Position numbers and translations under genes: made by a program. Under the pieces are notes generated by a model. The model did not search any database. It saw nothing but the letters and a program-made list of their open reading frames with translations, and was not told the DNA's origin. From Sphingobium sp. WTD-1 (lineage in GTDB: Bacteria > Pseudomonadota > Alphaproteobacteria > Sphingomonadales > Sphingomonadaceae), in assembly GCF_030128825.1 (NCBI RefSeq), contig NZ_CP119127.1:4143501-4207500 (forward strand): a stretch of DNA of 64,000 nucleotides. Reading direction: 5' to 3'. Shown here in pieces: positions 18,325 through 29,698 of the stretch. The first letter of the stretch is position 1. Every line of letters begins with the position of its first letter.

Positions 18325-19877
18325 TAGTGCGCCTCCCCGTGCGCAGCGGCTTCTTCATGATGGCCCTCGCCTACCGGCTTGGGCGCACCCATCTTGATCT
18401 GGGAATCTCCTGCGGGAGCCGCAGGGGCGAGACGCGCTTCGAGCGCGCGGATGTCGGGACGCATCGGGGCCAGGAAGCTTTCCGGATAGACGCCCATCCA
18501 GAGCACCGCCGCGGCAATCGGGGCGAGCAGCCAGATTTCACGCGCCGACAGGTCGGGCATGGCAGCGGCATCGGCGTTCACCTGATCGCCGTAGCAGATG
18601 CGGCGATAGAGGTAGAGCATATAGGCCGCACCCAGGATGATGCCGGTGGTGCAGATCAGCGCCGCCCAGGTCGAAACCTGATAGATGCCCATCAGCGACA
18701 GGAATTCGCCAACGAAGTTGCTGGTGCCCGGCAGACCGACCGAAGCCATGGTGAAGAGCAGGAACAGCACGGCGTAGCGCGGCATGTTGATCGCCAGGCC
18801 ACCATAGCGGTTGATCTCACGGGTGTGCAGGCGGTCATAGATGACGCCGACGCAGAGGAACAGCGCGCCCGACACCAGGCCGTGGCCCAGCATGACCATC
18901 ATCGCGCCTTCAAGGCCCGCCTGGTTGAAGGCGAACAGGCCGATGGTGACGATCGCCATGTGCGCGACCGACGAATAGGCGATCAGCTTCTTCATGTCCG
19001 ACTGAACCAGCGCGATGAGGCTGGTATAGACGACGGCGACCATCGACAGGCCCCAGACCCAAGGCGCGAGCTGCGCCGAGGCTTCCGGGAACATCGGCAG
19101 CGAGAAGCGGATGAAGCCATAGCCACCCATCTTCAGCAGCACGCCTGCCAGGATGACCGAACCGGCGGTCGGCGCCTGAACGTGCGCGTCGGGCAGCCAG
19201 GTATGGACCGGCCACATCGGCATCTTCACCGCGAAGCTGGCGAAGAAGGCGAGGAACAGCCAAATCTGGATCTTCGGATCGAAGTTGTATGCCATCAGGT
19301 CGGGAATGCGGGTCGTGCCGGCCTCATGCACCATCCACATCATCGCGATCAGCATCAGGACCGAGCCGAGCAGCGTGTAGAGGAAGAATTTGTACGAGGC
19401 GTAGATACGGTTCGCACCACCCCAGATACCGATGATCAGATACATCGGGATCAGGCCGGCTTCGAACATGATGTAGAAGAGGTAGAGATCCTGCGCGGTG
19501 AAGACGCCGATCATCAGCACCTCCATGAACAGGAACGCCGCCATATATTCGCCGACACGCTTGTTGATCGCGTTCCAGCTGGCGCCGATGCAGATCGGCA
19601 TCAGGAACACGGTCAGCGCGATCAGCAGCAAGGCGATGCCGTCGATCCCGAGCGCCCACGCGAAACGGCCGAAGATCGGCGCATATTCGGTGAACTGCCA
19701 CTGGGCGCCTGCGCCCGACTGATCGAAATTGACCCACAGGACGATGCCCAGGACCAGATCGACCAGCGTGGCGATCAGCGCAATCCAGCGCGCATTATTG
19801 GCGCCAGCGAAGAGGCAGGCGATGGCACCAGCCATCGGCACTGCCATCATCAGGGAGAGGATGGGGAAGCCGTCCAT
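18324..19877 (-). CDS. nuoM: NADH-quinone oxidoreductase subunit M, 517 aa
   Basis: Antiporter-like proton-pumping subunit of complex I. It has 14 predicted helices. Motifs include YLFYIMFEAGLIPMYLIIGIW with the TM5 glutamate, FAVKMPMWPVHTWLPDAHVQAP with the TM7 lysine, KKLIAYSSVAHMA and GTSNFVGEFLSLMG. The C-terminus has a short soluble tail ending in HHEEAAAHGEAH. Start at 19877 overlaps the last base of nuoL. Confidence 0.97.
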   Translation of the reverse strand: MDGFPILSLMMAVPMAGAIACLFAGANNARWIALIATLVDLVLGIVLWVNFDQSGAGAQWQFTEYAPIFGRFAWALGIDGIALLLIALTVFLMPICIGASWNAINKRVGEYMAAFLFMEVLMIGVFTAQDLYLFYIMFEAGLIPMYLIIGIWGGANRIYASYKFFLYTLLGSVLMLIAMMWMVHEAGTTRIPDLMAYNFDPKIQIWLFLAFFASFAVKMPMWPVHTWLPDAHVQAPTAGSVILAGVLLKMGGYGFIRFSLPMFPEASAQLAPWVWGLSMVAVVYTSLIALVQSDMKKLIAYSSVAHMAIVTIGLFAFNQAGLEGAMMVMLGHGLVSGALFLCVGVIYDRLHTREINRYGGLAINMPRYAVLFLLFTMASVGLPGTSNFVGEFLSLMGIYQVSTWAALICTTGIILGAAYMLYLYRRICYGDQVNADAAAMPDLSAREIWLLAPIAAAVLWMGVYPESFLAPMRPDIRALEARLAPAAPAGDSQIKMGAPKPVGEGHHEEAAAHGEAH

Positions 19878-21958
19878 TATCGTGTCATCGCCCAGGTTGC
19901 AGCCGCGGCGAGGCCAATCAGCATCACCAGCGCATAGGTGTAGAGGTAGCCGGACTGAAGCCGACGGGTGATCTTGTTGCCCTGCACGACCAGAGCAGCC
20001 AGCCCGTTGGGGCCGAAGCGGTCGATGAAGCCGACGTCACCAAACTGCCAGAAGAAGCGGCCAATGGCGAAGGCGGGCTTGACGAACAGGAAGTTGTACA
20101 GCTCGTCAAAATACCACTTGTTGAGCAGGAACTGGTGCAGGGCGCCGAAGGTGGCGACGAAGCGCTGCGGCCAGTCGGTGTTCTTGATGTAGGCGAGCCA
20201 GGCAATGACCAGGCCGGTCAGCATCACGGTGAACGGACCAAACTTGACCCAGGTCGGCACTTCATGCGCGGCGTGCATCAGGTGGCTGTCGAACGCGAGC
20301 GCGCCCTTCCAGAACTCGATGCCCCCTTCCGGACCAATGAACTGGTCGTGGAAGACGAAGCCGGCGAACACGGCGCCCAGGCTGAGCACCAGCAGCGGGA
20401 TCAGCATGACCAGGCCGCTTTCATGCGGATGGTAGCCCCCAGTGCCGTCGCCAGCATCATGGGCATGATGGTCATGGCCATGATCGGCGTGGGCGTGGGC
20501 ATGATCGTCATGACCATGGCCGGCATGGGCGTGATCGCCATGGCCGTGGCCGTGATCGTCATGCAGCGCATGCTGGATATGTTCCGACTGGGTCCAGCGC
20601 GGCTTGCCGAAGAAGGTCAGGAAGACCAGGCGCCAGCTGTAGAAGCTGGTCAGCAGCGCGGCGAACACGCCGACATAATAGGCACCGATGCCCGCACCGC
20701 CCGACGCGAAGGCCGCTTCGAGAATGCCGTCCTTCGAATAGAAGCCGGCGAAACCGACGCCGACGAGCGGCAGGCCGACGCCCGTGATGGCGAGAGTGCC
20801 GAGCGTCATGGTCCAGAAGGTCACGGGGATCTTCTTACGCAGGCCGCCATAGTAACGCATGTCCTGCTCATGGTGCATCGCATGGATGACCGAGCCGGCG
20901 CCCAGGAACAGCAGCGCCTTGAAGAAGGCGTGAGTGAAGAGGTGGAACATCGCCGCGCCATAGGCGCCGCAACCGGCTGCAAAGAACATGTAGCCCAGCT
21001 GCGAACAGGTCGAATAGGCGATGACGCGCTTGATGTCGGTCTGCACGGTGCCGACGGTGGCGGCGAACAGACAGGTGGCGGCACCGACATAGGTGACGAC
21101 GGTCAGCGCGGTCGGCGACATTTCGAACATCGGCGACAGACGGCAGACCATGAAGACGCCGGCGGTGACCATGGTGGCTGCGTGGATCAGCGCCGACACC
21201 GGGGTCGGGCCTTCCATCGCGTCGGGAAGCCAGGTGTGGAGGCCGAGCTGCGCCGACTTGCCCATCGCGCCGACGAACAGCAGCAGACAGAGCACGGTCA
21301 TGGTGTCGAAGCGCTGACCCAGGAAGCCGATGGTCGAACCCGCCATCGACGGGGCCATTTCCAGGATTTCCGGGATCGAGATGGTGTTAAACACCAGATA
21401 GGTGCCGAAAATGCCCATCATGAAGCCAAGGTCGCCGACGCGGTTGACCACGAATGCCTTGATCGCGGCCGCATTGGCCGAAGGCTTGCGGAACCAGAAA
21501 CCGATCAGCAGGTAGGAAGCCAGACCCACGCCTTCCCAACCGAAGAACATCTGCAGCAGATTGTTCGCGGTCACGAGCATCAGCATCGCGAAGGTGAAGA
21601 GCGAGAGATAGGCGAAGAAGCGCGGCTGATCCGGCTCTTCGTCCATATAGCCCCAGCTATAGAGGTGGACGAGGCTGGACACGCTGGTGATGACCACCAG
21701 CATGACCGCCGTCATGGTGTCGACCCGCAGCGCCCACTGGGCATCGAAGCTGCCGCTTTCGATCCAGGTGAAGACGGGCGCGACATAGGGTTCGGCGTGG
21801 CCGGTCAGGAAGCTGATGAAAATCGGCCAGGACATGGCGCAGGCTGCGAACAGCGCACCCGTCGTGACGATCTTCGCGGGCAGCTTGCCCAGGGCCTTGT
21901 TGCCAAGGCCGGCGATGGCTGCGGCGAGCAGCGGGAGAAGGACGATAAGCTGGATCAT
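19877..21958 (-). CDS. nuoL: NADH-quinone oxidoreductase subunit L, 693 aa, with His-rich loop
   Basis: Largest antiporter-like subunit of complex I, carrying the long lateral helix. Motifs: [22 protein letters not shown] (TM5 Glu), [20 protein letters not shown] (TM7 Lys), [18 protein letters not shown], and the conserved [23 protein letters not shown] stretch. At about residues 460-510 there is a long histidine/aspartate-rich insert of [18 protein letters not shown] type, between the segment after [12 protein letters not shown] and the helix starting GLVMLIP. The rest is of normal family length. Ten bases separate it from nuoK. Confidence 0.97.
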   Translation of the reverse strand: MIQLIVLLPLLAAAIAGLGNKALGKLPAKIVTTGALFAACAMSWPIFISFLTGHAEPYVAPVFTWIESGSFDAQWALRVDTMTAVMLVVITSVSSLVHLYSWGYMDEEPDQPRFFAYLSLFTFAMLMLVTANNLLQMFFGWEGVGLASYLLIGFWFRKPSANAAAIKAFVVNRVGDLGFMMGIFGTYLVFNTISIPEILEMAPSMAGSTIGFLGQRFDTMTVLCLLLFVGAMGKSAQLGLHTWLPDAMEGPTPVSALIHAATMVTAGVFMVCRLSPMFEMSPTALTVVTYVGAATCLFAATVGTVQTDIKRVIAYSTCSQLGYMFFAAGCGAYGAAMFHLFTHAFFKALLFLGAGSVIHAMHHEQDMRYYGGLRKKIPVTFWTMTLGTLAITGVGLPLVGVGFAGFYSKDGILEAAFASGGAGIGAYYVGVFAALLTSFYSWRLVFLTFFGKPRWTQSEHIQHALHDDHGHGHGDHAHAGHGHDDHAHAHADHGHDHHAHDAGDGTGGYHPHESGLVMLIPLLVLSLGAVFAGFVFHDQFIGPEGGIEFWKGALAFDSHLMHAAHEVPTWVKFGPFTVMLTGLVIAWLAYIKNTDWPQRFVATFGALHQFLLNKWYFDELYNFLFVKPAFAIGRFFWQFGDVGFIDRFGPNGLAALVVQGNKITRRLQSGYLYTYALVMLIGLAAAATWAMTR

Positions 21959-21968
21959 GGGATTTGGC

Positions 21969-22274
21969 TCAGCCCTTCATCCGGTTGACATCGTCGACGG
22001 CGATGGTGCCGCGACCACGGAAGTAAATGACGAGGATGGCGAGGCCGATGGCCGCTTCACCCGCCGCGACGGTCAGCACGAACATCGAGAAGACCTGGCC
22101 CACCAGATCGCCCAGGAAGGCGCTGAAGGCGACAAGGTTGATGTTCACGCTGAGGAGGATCAGCTCGATCGCCATCAGGATGATGATGACATTCTTGCGG
22201 TTGATGAAGATGCCAAGCACCCCCATCACGAAGAGGATGGCGCTGACCACCATATAATGTTGAAGGCCGATCAC
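21969..22274 (-). CDS. nuoK: NADH-quinone oxidoreductase subunit K, 101 aa
   Basis: Three-helix membrane subunit of complex I. The whole family pattern is visible: [28 protein letters not shown] (TM1), [20 protein letters not shown] (TM2, with the conserved Glu in MAIELIL), [20 protein letters not shown] (TM3, with the second essential Glu). Start overlaps the stop of nuoJ by 4 bases (ATGA). Confidence 0.97.
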   Translation of the reverse strand: MIGLQHYMVVSAILFVMGVLGIFINRKNVIIILMAIELILLSVNINLVAFSAFLGDLVGQVFSMFVLTVAAGEAAIGLAILVIYFRGRGTIAVDDVNRMKG

Positions 22275-22882
22275 AGCTCCACCCCCTGCCCCACGGGCTG
22301 ATTGATGTTGCGCACGGCGTCCTGCGGACGACGGCGGTTCTGCTTGGCAACATTCTGACCACGGACGCCGCCACGGGCACGATGGGTCAGCACGATGGCG
22401 CCGATCATCGCGACCAGCAGGACGATACCCGCCGCCTCGAACAGGAAGATGTAGCGGGTATAGAGAATGCCGCCGATCGCCTGGATGTTGGAAAGTTCCG
22501 GATTGGCCGGGGCCGCACGCTGGGCCAGTTCAACCGGGCCGGCGCTCCACAGGCCGATGCCCAGGACGATTTCCGCCAGCAGCACCAGCGCGATCAGCAG
22601 GCCGAACGGCAGATAGCTGACGAAGCCGGCGCGCAGTTCGGCGAAGTCGATGTCGAGCATCATGACGACGAACAGGAACAGCACCGCGACCGCGCCGACA
22701 TAGACGATGACAAGCAGCATCGCGATGAATTCGGCGCCGAGCAGGATCATCAGACCGGCAGCGTTGAAGAAGGCCAGGATCAGCCAGAGGACCGAGTGGA
22801 CCGGGTTGCGCGACAATATCGTGAGCGCGCCGCTGCTCACCACCAGAATGGCGAACAGGTAAAAGGCGAGGACGTGGATCAC
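22271..22882 (-). CDS. nuoJ: NADH-quinone oxidoreductase subunit J, GTG start, 203 aa
   Basis: Membrane subunit of complex I with five helices: [35 protein letters not shown] is its opening, [33 protein letters not shown] the typical centre. I start it at GTG 22882 (V-I-H-V-L), because family members begin here (M-I-x-x-L-A-F-Y-L) and AAAGGGA lies about 10 bases upstream. The open frame reaches an ATG at 22963, but that would add an unrelated Cys/Arg-rich leader overlapping nuoI. The C-terminus is arginine- and asparagine-rich. Confidence 0.93.
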   Translation of the reverse strand: MIHVLAFYLFAILVVSSGALTILSRNPVHSVLWLILAFFNAAGLMILLGAEFIAMLLVIVYVGAVAVLFLFVVMMLDIDFAELRAGFVSYLPFGLLIALVLLAEIVLGIGLWSAGPVELAQRAAPANPELSNIQAIGGILYTRYIFLFEAAGIVLLVAMIGAIVLTHRARGGVRGQNVAKQNRRRPQDAVRNINQPVGQGVEL

Positions 22883-22911
22883 AGGTTCATATTCCCTTTG
22901 ACGCCGGCGGC

Positions 22912-23397
22912 TTAACGATAGGGGGCATCGGCAGCAAGATTGGCAGCGATGGCACGCTCCCACTTGTCACCGTTTTCCAGGAGCTTGGCCTTGTCGTAGA
23001 TCAGCTCCTCGCGGGTTTCGGTCGCGAACTCGAAGTTCGGGCCTTCGACAATCGCATCCACCGGGCAGGCTTCCTGGCAGAAGCCGCAATAGATGCACTT
23101 GGTCATGTCGATGTCGTAGCGCGTGGTGCGGCGGCTGCCATCGTCGCGCGGCTGCGCCTCGATGGTGATCGCCTGCGCCGGACAAATGGCCTCGCACAGC
23201 TTGCACGCGATGCAGCGCTCTTCCCCGTTGGGGTAGCGGCGCAGCGCATGTTCACCACGGAAACGCGGCGAAATCGGGTTCTTCTCATAGGGGTAGTTGA
23301 TCGTCGCCTTGGGCTTGAAGAAATACTTCAAGGTCAGCCAGTGCGCCTTCACGAACTCCCAGAGGGTGAAGCTTTTGACGTAGTAACCGAGGCTCAT
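22912..23397 (-). CDS. nuoI: NADH-quinone oxidoreductase subunit I (two 4Fe-4S), 161 aa
   Basis: TYKY-type ferredoxin subunit carrying clusters N6a and N6b. Two classical CxxCxxCxxxCP motifs are present: [16 protein letters not shown] and [16 protein letters not shown]. The N-terminal amphipathic helix ([22 protein letters not shown]) and the [17 protein letters not shown] lead-in are typical. Start overlaps the stop of nuoH by 4 bases. Confidence 0.98.
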   Translation of the reverse strand: MSLGYYVKSFTLWEFVKAHWLTLKYFFKPKATINYPYEKNPISPRFRGEHALRRYPNGEERCIACKLCEAICPAQAITIEAQPRDDGSRRTTRYDIDMTKCIYCGFCQEACPVDAIVEGPNFEFATETREELIYDKAKLLENGDKWERAIAANLAADAPYR

Positions 23398-24443
23398 TGT
23401 GCGCCTCCATAGCGCGTCAGCATGAGGAAGCCCGAAACCAGGAAGACGAAGAAGAGCGAGGTCGGCAGGAAGATCTTCCAGCCCAGCCGCATCAACTGGT
23501 CATAACGGTAGCGGGGCACCGTCGCCTTCACCCAGGAGAAGACGAAGAAGAAGAAGGCGATCTTGAGCAGGAACCAGATGATGCCCGGCACCAGATAGAG
23601 CGGCGCCCAGTCGAACGGCGGCAGATAGCCACCCCAGAACAGGATCGCGTTGAGGCCGCACATCAGGATGACGTTGGCATATTCGCCGAGCCAGAACAGG
23701 GCGAAGGCCATCGACGAATATTCGGTCTGGTAACCCGCGACCAGTTCGGATTCCGCTTCGGTCAGATCGAACGGCGCGCGCGCCGTTTCCGCCATGGCCG
23801 AAATCAGGAACAAGATCGCCATCGGGAACAGCAGCGGGTTGAAGCCGTTGCCGTTGAGGAAGCCATAATAGCCCTTCTGGCTTTCCACGATCGCCGACAT
23901 GTTGAAGCTGCCAGCCCACAGCACGACGGTGATCAGGATGAAGCCGATCGAGACTTCATAGGAGATCATCTGCGCACTGGCGCGGATCGCGGAGTAGAAG
24001 GGATATTTGGAGTTGGACGCCCAGCCCGCCAGCACCACGCCATAGACGCCGAGCGACGAAATGGCGAGAATGTAGAGCAGGCCGACATTGATGTTCGACA
24101 CCAGCACACCGGCACCGAAGGGGATGACGGCCCAGGCCATCAGCGCCACGGTGAAGGTGATGATCGGCGCGATCAGGAACATGGCCTTGTTCGACGCCGA
24201 GGGAACGATGGTTTCCTGCAGGAAGACCTTGAGGCCGTCCGCGAAGGACTGAAGCAGGCCCAGCGGGCCGACGACGTTGGGACCACGGCGCAGCGCCATG
24301 GCCGCCCAGATCTTGCGGTCGGCATAGATGATCATGGCGACGGCCAGCATCAGCGGCAGTGCGATGACCAGGATACCGATGATGGTCGAAAGCAGCCAGG
24401 CGCCCTCGAAAGGCAGGCCAAGGCCTTGGAAGAAAGCGGTCAC
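23394..24443 (-). CDS. nuoH: NADH-quinone oxidoreductase subunit H, 349 aa
   Basis: Membrane subunit at the quinone-binding site, with eight helices. Visible: [26 protein letters not shown] (a near-invariant stretch), [20 protein letters not shown], and [21 protein letters not shown] with the acidic quinone-site loop. Overlaps nuoG (stop) and nuoI (start) by 4 bases each. Confidence 0.98.
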   Translation of the reverse strand: MTAFFQGLGLPFEGAWLLSTIIGILVIALPLMLAVAMIIYADRKIWAAMALRRGPNVVGPLGLLQSFADGLKVFLQETIVPSASNKAMFLIAPIITFTVALMAWAVIPFGAGVLVSNINVGLLYILAISSLGVYGVVLAGWASNSKYPFYSAIRASAQMISYEVSIGFILITVVLWAGSFNMSAIVESQKGYYGFLNGNGFNPLLFPMAILFLISAMAETARAPFDLTEAESELVAGYQTEYSSMAFALFWLGEYANVILMCGLNAILFWGGYLPPFDWAPLYLVPGIIWFLLKIAFFFFVFSWVKATVPRYRYDQLMRLGWKIFLPTSLFFVFLVSGFLMLTRYGGAQ

Positions 24444-26446
24444 TCTGCGGCCTCCGCGAAGCTTTCACCATGGATCAGCTCGGCCGAGCATTGCTGCATC
24501 GTCGGGCTGGCGCGGCAGATCGCGTTGGTGAGGTAGAAATCCTTGATCGGCGAACCCAGCTCGCCGGTCGCACCGGTCGGCAGCGACGGGACCGACCAAC
24601 CATAGTTGGCCAGACCTTCGACACCGAGCGCGGGAACCGCCTTGACCATTTCGGCGCGCAGCGCGTCGAAGCTGTCGAACGGCAGCTTGGCACCCAGCGC
24701 TTCGGAAAGAGCGCGCAGGATCGACCAGTCCTCGCGGGCATCGCCCGGCGCGAACACGGCCTTTTCACCGAACTGCACCCGGCCTTCCAGGTTGACGTAG
24801 GTGCCGGCCTTTTCGGCATAGCTTGCGCCCGGCAGGATCACGTCCGCCGCATGGGCGCCCTTGTCGCCATGATGGCCGATATAGACCTTGAAGCTGGTTT
24901 CGAAGGCCGAATAGTCGACCTCGTCTGCGCCGAGCGAGAAGAGCAGCTTCGGCGCGGCCGCAGCCACGGCCTTGATTCCGCCCTTGGTCGCATAGCCCAG
25001 CATCAGGCCGCCCATGCGGGCCGCCGCGAAGTGCAGGACGTTGTAACCGTTCCAGCCGTCCTTGATCAGGCCCAGCGTCTCGACCAGCGCCAGCGTGTCG
25101 CCATGGGCGCCGTCCTTGGCCAGCACGCCGCCACCGACGATCATCGCCGGACGAGCAGCGCCCTTGAAGGCTTCGAGCACGGCGTCCGGCAGCTTGGCCA
25201 GCAGCGACGCGTCATTGCCCAGCCATTCGACCTTGTAGGTCAGGTCGAATTCGGGACCGACGGCGAAGACCTTCGCGCCCTTCTTGATCGCCTTGCGGAT
25301 GCGGGTGTTCACCAGCGGCGCTTCCCAGCGCAGGTTGGTGCCGACCAGCAGGATGACGTCCGCGGTTTCGAGATCGGCGAGCGGGGTGTTGAACACCACC
25401 GACGACAGGCTCGACACGTCGTAGGACAGGCCGGTCTGACGGCCTTCCAGCAGCGAACCGCCGAGCTTTTCGACCAGCGCCTTGCCGGCGAACATGGTTT
25501 CGCAGTCGAGCAGGTCGCCGGCGATTGCCGCGACGCTGCCGCCATGCTGGACGGCGGCGACGGCAGCGAAGGCTTCCGCCCAGGTTGCCGGCACCAGCTT
25601 GCCGTCCTTGCGGACGAACGGCTTGTCGAGGCGCTTGCGGACCAGACCATCGACATTGTGACGGGTCTTGTCCGACGCCCACTCCTCGTTCACGTCGTCA
25701 TTGATGCGCGGTACGGCGCGCAGCACCTGGCGACCACGGCTGTCGAGGCGGATGTTGGTGCCGAGCGCGTCCATCACGTCGATCGCATGGGTCTTCTTGA
25801 GTTCCCACGGACGCGCTTCGAAAGCATAGGGCTTGGCGGTCAGCGCGCCGACCGGGCAGAGATCGACCACATTGCCCGACAGCTCGCTCTTCGCGGCATG
25901 TTCGAGATAGGTGGTGATCTGCATATTTTCGCCGCGATAGATGGCGCCGATTTCCGGCACGCCCGCGACTTCCTCTGCAAAGCGCACGCAACGGGTGCAC
26001 TGGATGCAGCGGGTCATGACCGTCTTGACGATCGGACCCATATTCTTCTCGGTGACGGCGCGCTTATTCTCATCATAGCGCGACGAACCACGGCCATAGG
26101 CGACCGACTGGTCCTGAAGATCGCACTCACCGCCCTGGTCGCAGATCGGGCAATCCAGCGGGTGGTTGATGAGCAGGAACTCCATCACCCCTTCGCGGGC
26201 CTTCTTGACCATTTCGCTGTCGGTGCGGATTTCCTGGCCTTCGGTGGCCGGAAGTGCGCACGACGCCTGCGGTTTGGGCGGTCCAGGCTTCACCTCGACC
26301 AGGCACATGCGGCAATTGCCGGCAATGGAAAGGCGCTCATGATAGCAGAAACGGGGGATTTCCTTCCCCGCCTGCTCGCAAGCCTGGAGGACTGTGGCGC
26401 CCGCCGGGACTTCGAGTTCTACGCCGTCTACTTTGACCTTCGGCAT
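24440..26446 (-). CDS. nuoG: NADH-quinone oxidoreductase subunit G, 668 aa
   Basis: Large iron-sulfur subunit of the complex I N-module. The N-terminal 2Fe-2S ferredoxin domain has its ligand cysteines in [20 protein letters not shown] and ASCALP; next come the His-ligated cluster ([17 protein letters not shown]) and the 4Fe-4S pair ([10 protein letters not shown] and [11 protein letters not shown]). The remainder is the molybdopterin-oxidoreductase-like domain ([20 protein letters not shown]), which no longer binds molybdenum. Length is typical of alphaproteobacteria and shorter than E. coli NuoG. Stop overlaps the nuoH start. Confidence 0.97.
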   Translation of the reverse strand: MPKVKVDGVELEVPAGATVLQACEQAGKEIPRFCYHERLSIAGNCRMCLVEVKPGPPKPQASCALPATEGQEIRTDSEMVKKAREGVMEFLLINHPLDCPICDQGGECDLQDQSVAYGRGSSRYDENKRAVTEKNMGPIVKTVMTRCIQCTRCVRFAEEVAGVPEIGAIYRGENMQITTYLEHAAKSELSGNVVDLCPVGALTAKPYAFEARPWELKKTHAIDVMDALGTNIRLDSRGRQVLRAVPRINDDVNEEWASDKTRHNVDGLVRKRLDKPFVRKDGKLVPATWAEAFAAVAAVQHGGSVAAIAGDLLDCETMFAGKALVEKLGGSLLEGRQTGLSYDVSSLSSVVFNTPLADLETADVILLVGTNLRWEAPLVNTRIRKAIKKGAKVFAVGPEFDLTYKVEWLGNDASLLAKLPDAVLEAFKGAARPAMIVGGGVLAKDGAHGDTLALVETLGLIKDGWNGYNVLHFAAARMGGLMLGYATKGGIKAVAAAAPKLLFSLGADEVDYSAFETSFKVYIGHHGDKGAHAADVILPGASYAEKAGTYVNLEGRVQFGEKAVFAPGDAREDWSILRALSEALGAKLPFDSFDALRAEMVKAVPALGVEGLANYGWSVPSLPTGATGELGSPIKDFYLTNAICRASPTMQQCSAELIHGESFAEAAE

Positions 26447-26448
26447 GG

Positions 26449-27783
26449 TTACTCCGCTGCCTCCATGACGGGGGCACTACCCTTGTTCTCGTTGATCCGG
26501 CGCTCGATTTCCGGACGGAAGTGCCGGATCAGCCCCTGGATCGGCCATGCCGCTGCGTCGCCAAGCGCGCAGATGGTGTGGCCTTCAACCTGCTTGGTCA
26601 CCTGGAACAGCATGTCGATTTCGCTCTGGTCCGCGTCGCCGGTGCGCAGGCGCTCCATGACGCGCCACATCCAGCCGGTGCCTTCGCGGCACGGCGTACA
26701 CTGGCCGCAGCTCTCATGCTTGTAGAAGTAGGAGAGACGCGAAATGGCGCGGACGATGTCGGTCGACTTGTCCATGACGATGACGGCGGCGGTGCCCAGG
26801 CCCGAACCCAGCGCGCGCAGACCGTCAAAGTCCATCGGTGCGTCCATGATTTCCTTCGCAGGAACCAGCGGCACCGACGACCCGCCCGGAATGACCGCGA
26901 GCAGATTGTCCCAGCCGCCACGGATGCCGCCGCAATGGCGATCGATCAGTTCGCGGAACGGGATCGACATCGATTCCTCGACGACGCAGGGCTTGTTCAC
27001 ATGACCGCTGATCTGGAACAGCTTGGTGCCGCGGTTGTTCTCACGACCGAAGCCGTTGAACCAGGCGGCGCCGCGACGCAGGATCGTCGGCGCAACCGCG
27101 ATCGATTCCACGTTGTTCACCGTGGTCGGGCAGCCATAGAGGCCCGCACCGGCCGGGAAAGGCGGCTTCAGGCGGGGCTGGCCCTTCTTGCCCTCGATGC
27201 TCTCGATCTGGGCGGTTTCCTCGCCGCAGATATAGGCGCCGGCGCCACGATGGACGAACACGTCGAAATCATAGCCCGACCCGCAGGCATTCTTGCCGAT
27301 GAAGCCCTTTTCATAGGCCTGCTCGACGGCGGCGAAGAGCACCTTCGCCTCATAGATGAACTCACCGCGGATATAGATGTAGGCGGCACGCGCCCGCATC
27401 GCGAAACCGGCGATCAGCGCGCCTTCGATCAGCTTGTGCGGATCGTGGCGGATGATTTCGCGGTCCTTGCACGAACCCGGCTCGGATTCGTCGGCGTTGA
27501 TGACCAGGAAGCTGGGACGGCCGTCCTTGCTTTCCTTGGGCATGAAGCTCCACTTCATGCCGGTCGGGAAGCCGGCGCCGCCGCGGCCGCGCAGATTCGA
27601 CGCCTTGATGGTGTCGATGATCGCGTCCTGGCCGATTTCCATCAGCTTTTTGGTATTGTCCCAATCACCACGCTTCATCGCGGCGTCGACGCCCCAATCC
27701 TGGAAGCCGTGGACGTTGGTGAAGATGCGGTCCTTGTCGGACAGCGGCCCGACGAAGGGGGCCGGTGCGGGTGCATCGGTCAT
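26449..27783 (-). CDS. nuoF: NADH-quinone oxidoreductase subunit F (NADH/FMN binding), 444 aa
   Basis: Entry point of electrons: binds NADH, FMN and cluster N3. Motifs: [17 protein letters not shown] (NADH/FMN glycine loop), [28 protein letters not shown], and the 4Fe-4S motif [16 protein letters not shown] choose ATG 27783 (MTDAPAPA), since GAAGGAG lies 8 bases upstream; the in-frame ATG at 27804 lies further out. Its start overlaps the nuoE stop by 4 bases. Two bases separate its stop from the nuoG start. Confidence 0.96.
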   Translation of the reverse strand: MTDAPAPAPFVGPLSDKDRIFTNVHGFQDWGVDAAMKRGDWDNTKKLMEIGQDAIIDTIKASNLRGRGGAGFPTGMKWSFMPKESKDGRPSFLVINADESEPGSCKDREIIRHDPHKLIEGALIAGFAMRARAAYIYIRGEFIYEAKVLFAAVEQAYEKGFIGKNACGSGYDFDVFVHRGAGAYICGEETAQIESIEGKKGQPRLKPPFPAGAGLYGCPTTVNNVESIAVAPTILRRGAAWFNGFGRENNRGTKLFQISGHVNKPCVVEESMSIPFRELIDRHCGGIRGGWDNLLAVIPGGSSVPLVPAKEIMDAPMDFDGLRALGSGLGTAAVIVMDKSTDIVRAISRLSYFYKHESCGQCTPCREGTGWMWRVMERLRTGDADQSEIDMLFQVTKQVEGHTICALGDAAAWPIQGLIRHFRPEIERRINENKGSAPVMEAAE

Positions 27784-28463
27784 GCCGTCGCTCCTTCGTT
27801 CCATTGACCGCGATAGTCGTGATTTTCGCCGACCATCTCCTTGAGGGTGGTCGGGCCACCTTCCGGCGCGCTGGTCTGGCGATCGATCTGCGGGCCGATC
27901 TTGGGCTGGCCGCCGGCGGCCAGCGTTTCCAGGATGGCGATGGTGCTGTCGTAGGTCAGATCTTCGAAGTTATCGTCGTTGATCTGGACCATCGGCGCGT
28001 TGGCGCAGGCACCAAGGCATTCGACCTCATTGAGGGTGAACAGGCCGTCGGGGGTCGTGCCGCCCTTGACCAGGCCCTTGTTCTTGCACGCGGCAAAGAC
28101 ATCGTCCGACCCGCGCAGCATGCACGGCGTCGTGCCGCAGACCTGTACATGGTAGCGGCCGACCGGCGCCAGATTGTACATGGTGTAGAAGGTCGCGACT
28201 TCATAGACGCGCATGTACGGCATATCGAGCTGGCGCCCGATATATTCCATGACCGGAACCGGCAGCCAGCCATTGGTCTGCGTCTCCGCACCGACCTGGC
28301 GCTGGGCCAGGTCGAGCAGCGGCATCACGGCCGACTGCTGGCGACCGGCGGGATAGCGCGCGATGACCTTCTTGGCCTGTTCGGCGTTTTCGGGCGTCCA
28401 CTCGAACGCGCCCCAGCGCGCGCGGGTTTCGGCCTCATCGGGGATATGAACTGCGTCAGCCAT
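27780..28463 (-). CDS. nuoE: NADH-quinone oxidoreductase subunit E (2Fe-2S), 227 aa
   Basis: Thioredoxin-fold ferredoxin holding cluster N1a. Its four cysteines sit in [11 protein letters not shown] and [12 protein letters not shown], and the region [23 protein letters not shown] is typical. The C-terminal 50 residues beyond the domain are a polar extension ([16 protein letters not shown]). One base overlap with nuoD and 4 with nuoF. Confidence 0.96.
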   Translation of the reverse strand: MADAVHIPDEAETRARWGAFEWTPENAEQAKKVIARYPAGRQQSAVMPLLDLAQRQVGAETQTNGWLPVPVMEYIGRQLDMPYMRVYEVATFYTMYNLAPVGRYHVQVCGTTPCMLRGSDDVFAACKNKGLVKGGTTPDGLFTLNEVECLGACANAPMVQINDDNFEDLTYDSTIAILETLAAGGQPKIGPQIDRQTSAPEGGPTTLKEMVGENHDYRGQWNEGATA

Positions 28464-29698
28464 TATCGGTCACATTCTCCGAACACGATGTCCATCGCGC
28501 CCAGTACAGCGGTTGTATCGGCCAGCATGTGGCCCTTCATCATGAAGTCCATCGCCTGCAGATGACTGAAGGCGGTCGGGCGGATCTTGCAGCGGTAGGG
28601 CTTGTTGGAGCCGTCGCTGACCAGATAGACGCCGAATTCGCCCTTCGGGCTTTCGGTCGCCACATAGACTTCGCCCGCGGGGACGTGGAAGCCCTCGGTA
28701 TAGAGCTTGAAGTGGTGGATCAGCGCTTCCATGTCCCGCTTCATCTCGCCGCGCTTGGGCGGGGAGACCTTGCGATCGAAGCTGGCGATCGGCCCTTCGG
28801 GCATTTCGTTGAGGCACTGCTTCATGATGCGCGCGGACTGGCGCACTTCCTCGACGCGGACCATGAAACGGTCATAGCAGTCGAACGCGGTGCCAACCGG
28901 AACGTCGAAGTCCATGCGGTCATAGACGTCATAGGGCTGCGCCTTGCGGATGTCCCAGGCGATGCCCGAGCCACGCAGCATCGGGCCGGAGAAGCCCCAC
29001 TTCAGCGCGTCTTCCTTGCTGACGATCGAGATGTCGACATTGCGCTGCTTGAAGATGCGGTTGTCGACGACCAGGCTCATCGCGTCCTCGAACAGGCGCG
29101 GCAGACGAGTGTCGAGCCAGTCGGCGATGTCGGTCAGCAGCTTGAGCGGCACATCCTGATGGACGCCGCCCGGCCGGAAATAGGCGGAGTGCATGCGGGC
29201 ACCCGACGCGCGCTCGAAGAAGTTGAGGCAGTCCTCGCGGATTTCGAACAGCCACAGGTTCGGCGTCATCGCGCCGACGTCCATGACGTGCGAACCCAGG
29301 TTCAGCATGTGATTGCAGATACGGGTCAGTTCCGCGAAGAACACGCGCAGATATTGCGCGCGCAGCGGCACTTCCAGGTTCAGCAGCTTTTCTACCGCCA
29401 AGACATAGCTATGCTCCATGCCGAGCGGCGAACAATAGTCCAGCCGGTCGAAATAGGGCAGCGCCTGCATATAGGTCTTGTGCTCGATCAGCTTTTCGGT
29501 GCCGCGATGCAGCAGGCCGACATGCGGGTCGCAGCGCTCGACGATTTCGCCGTCCAGTTCCATGACCAGACGCAGAACGCCGTGCGCCGCAGGGTGCTGC
29601 GGACCGAAGTTGATCGTGTAGTTCTGGATTTCCGTGTCACCATAGGCCGGGTCGGCCGCATCGGTGACATGATCCATCTTTGCGAGATAGTCGGACAT
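28463..29698 (-). CDS. nuoD: NADH-quinone oxidoreductase subunit D, 411 aa
   Basis: 49-kDa subunit that, with NuoB, forms the quinone pocket; related to the NiFe-hydrogenase large subunit. Visible: [16 protein letters not shown] (quinone-contact His), [26 protein letters not shown], and the C-terminal [22 protein letters not shown] followed by IVFGECDR. Separate from nuoC, as usual in alphaproteobacteria, not fused as in E. coli. Confidence 0.98.
   Translation of the reverse strand: MSDYLAKMDHVTDAADPAYGDTEIQNYTINFGPQHPAAHGVLRLVMELDGEIVERCDPHVGLLHRGTEKLIEHKTYMQALPYFDRLDYCSPLGMEHSYVLAVEKLLNLEVPLRAQYLRVFFAELTRICNHMLNLGSHVMDVGAMTPNLWLFEIREDCLNFFERASGARMHSAYFRPGGVHQDVPLKLLTDIADWLDTRLPRLFEDAMSLVVDNRIFKQRNVDISIVSKEDALKWGFSGPMLRGSGIAWDIRKAQPYDVYDRMDFDVPVGTAFDCYDRFMVRVEEVRQSARIMKQCLNEMPEGPIASFDRKVSPPKRGEMKRDMEALIHHFKLYTEGFHVPAGEVYVATESPKGEFGVYLVSDGSNKPYRCKIRPTAFSHLQAMDFMMKGHMLADTTAVLGAMDIVFGECDR

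Noticed and set aside
24470..26725. 751-aa plus-strand frame across nuoG
   Set aside because: Antisense shadow of nuoG; no family motifs.
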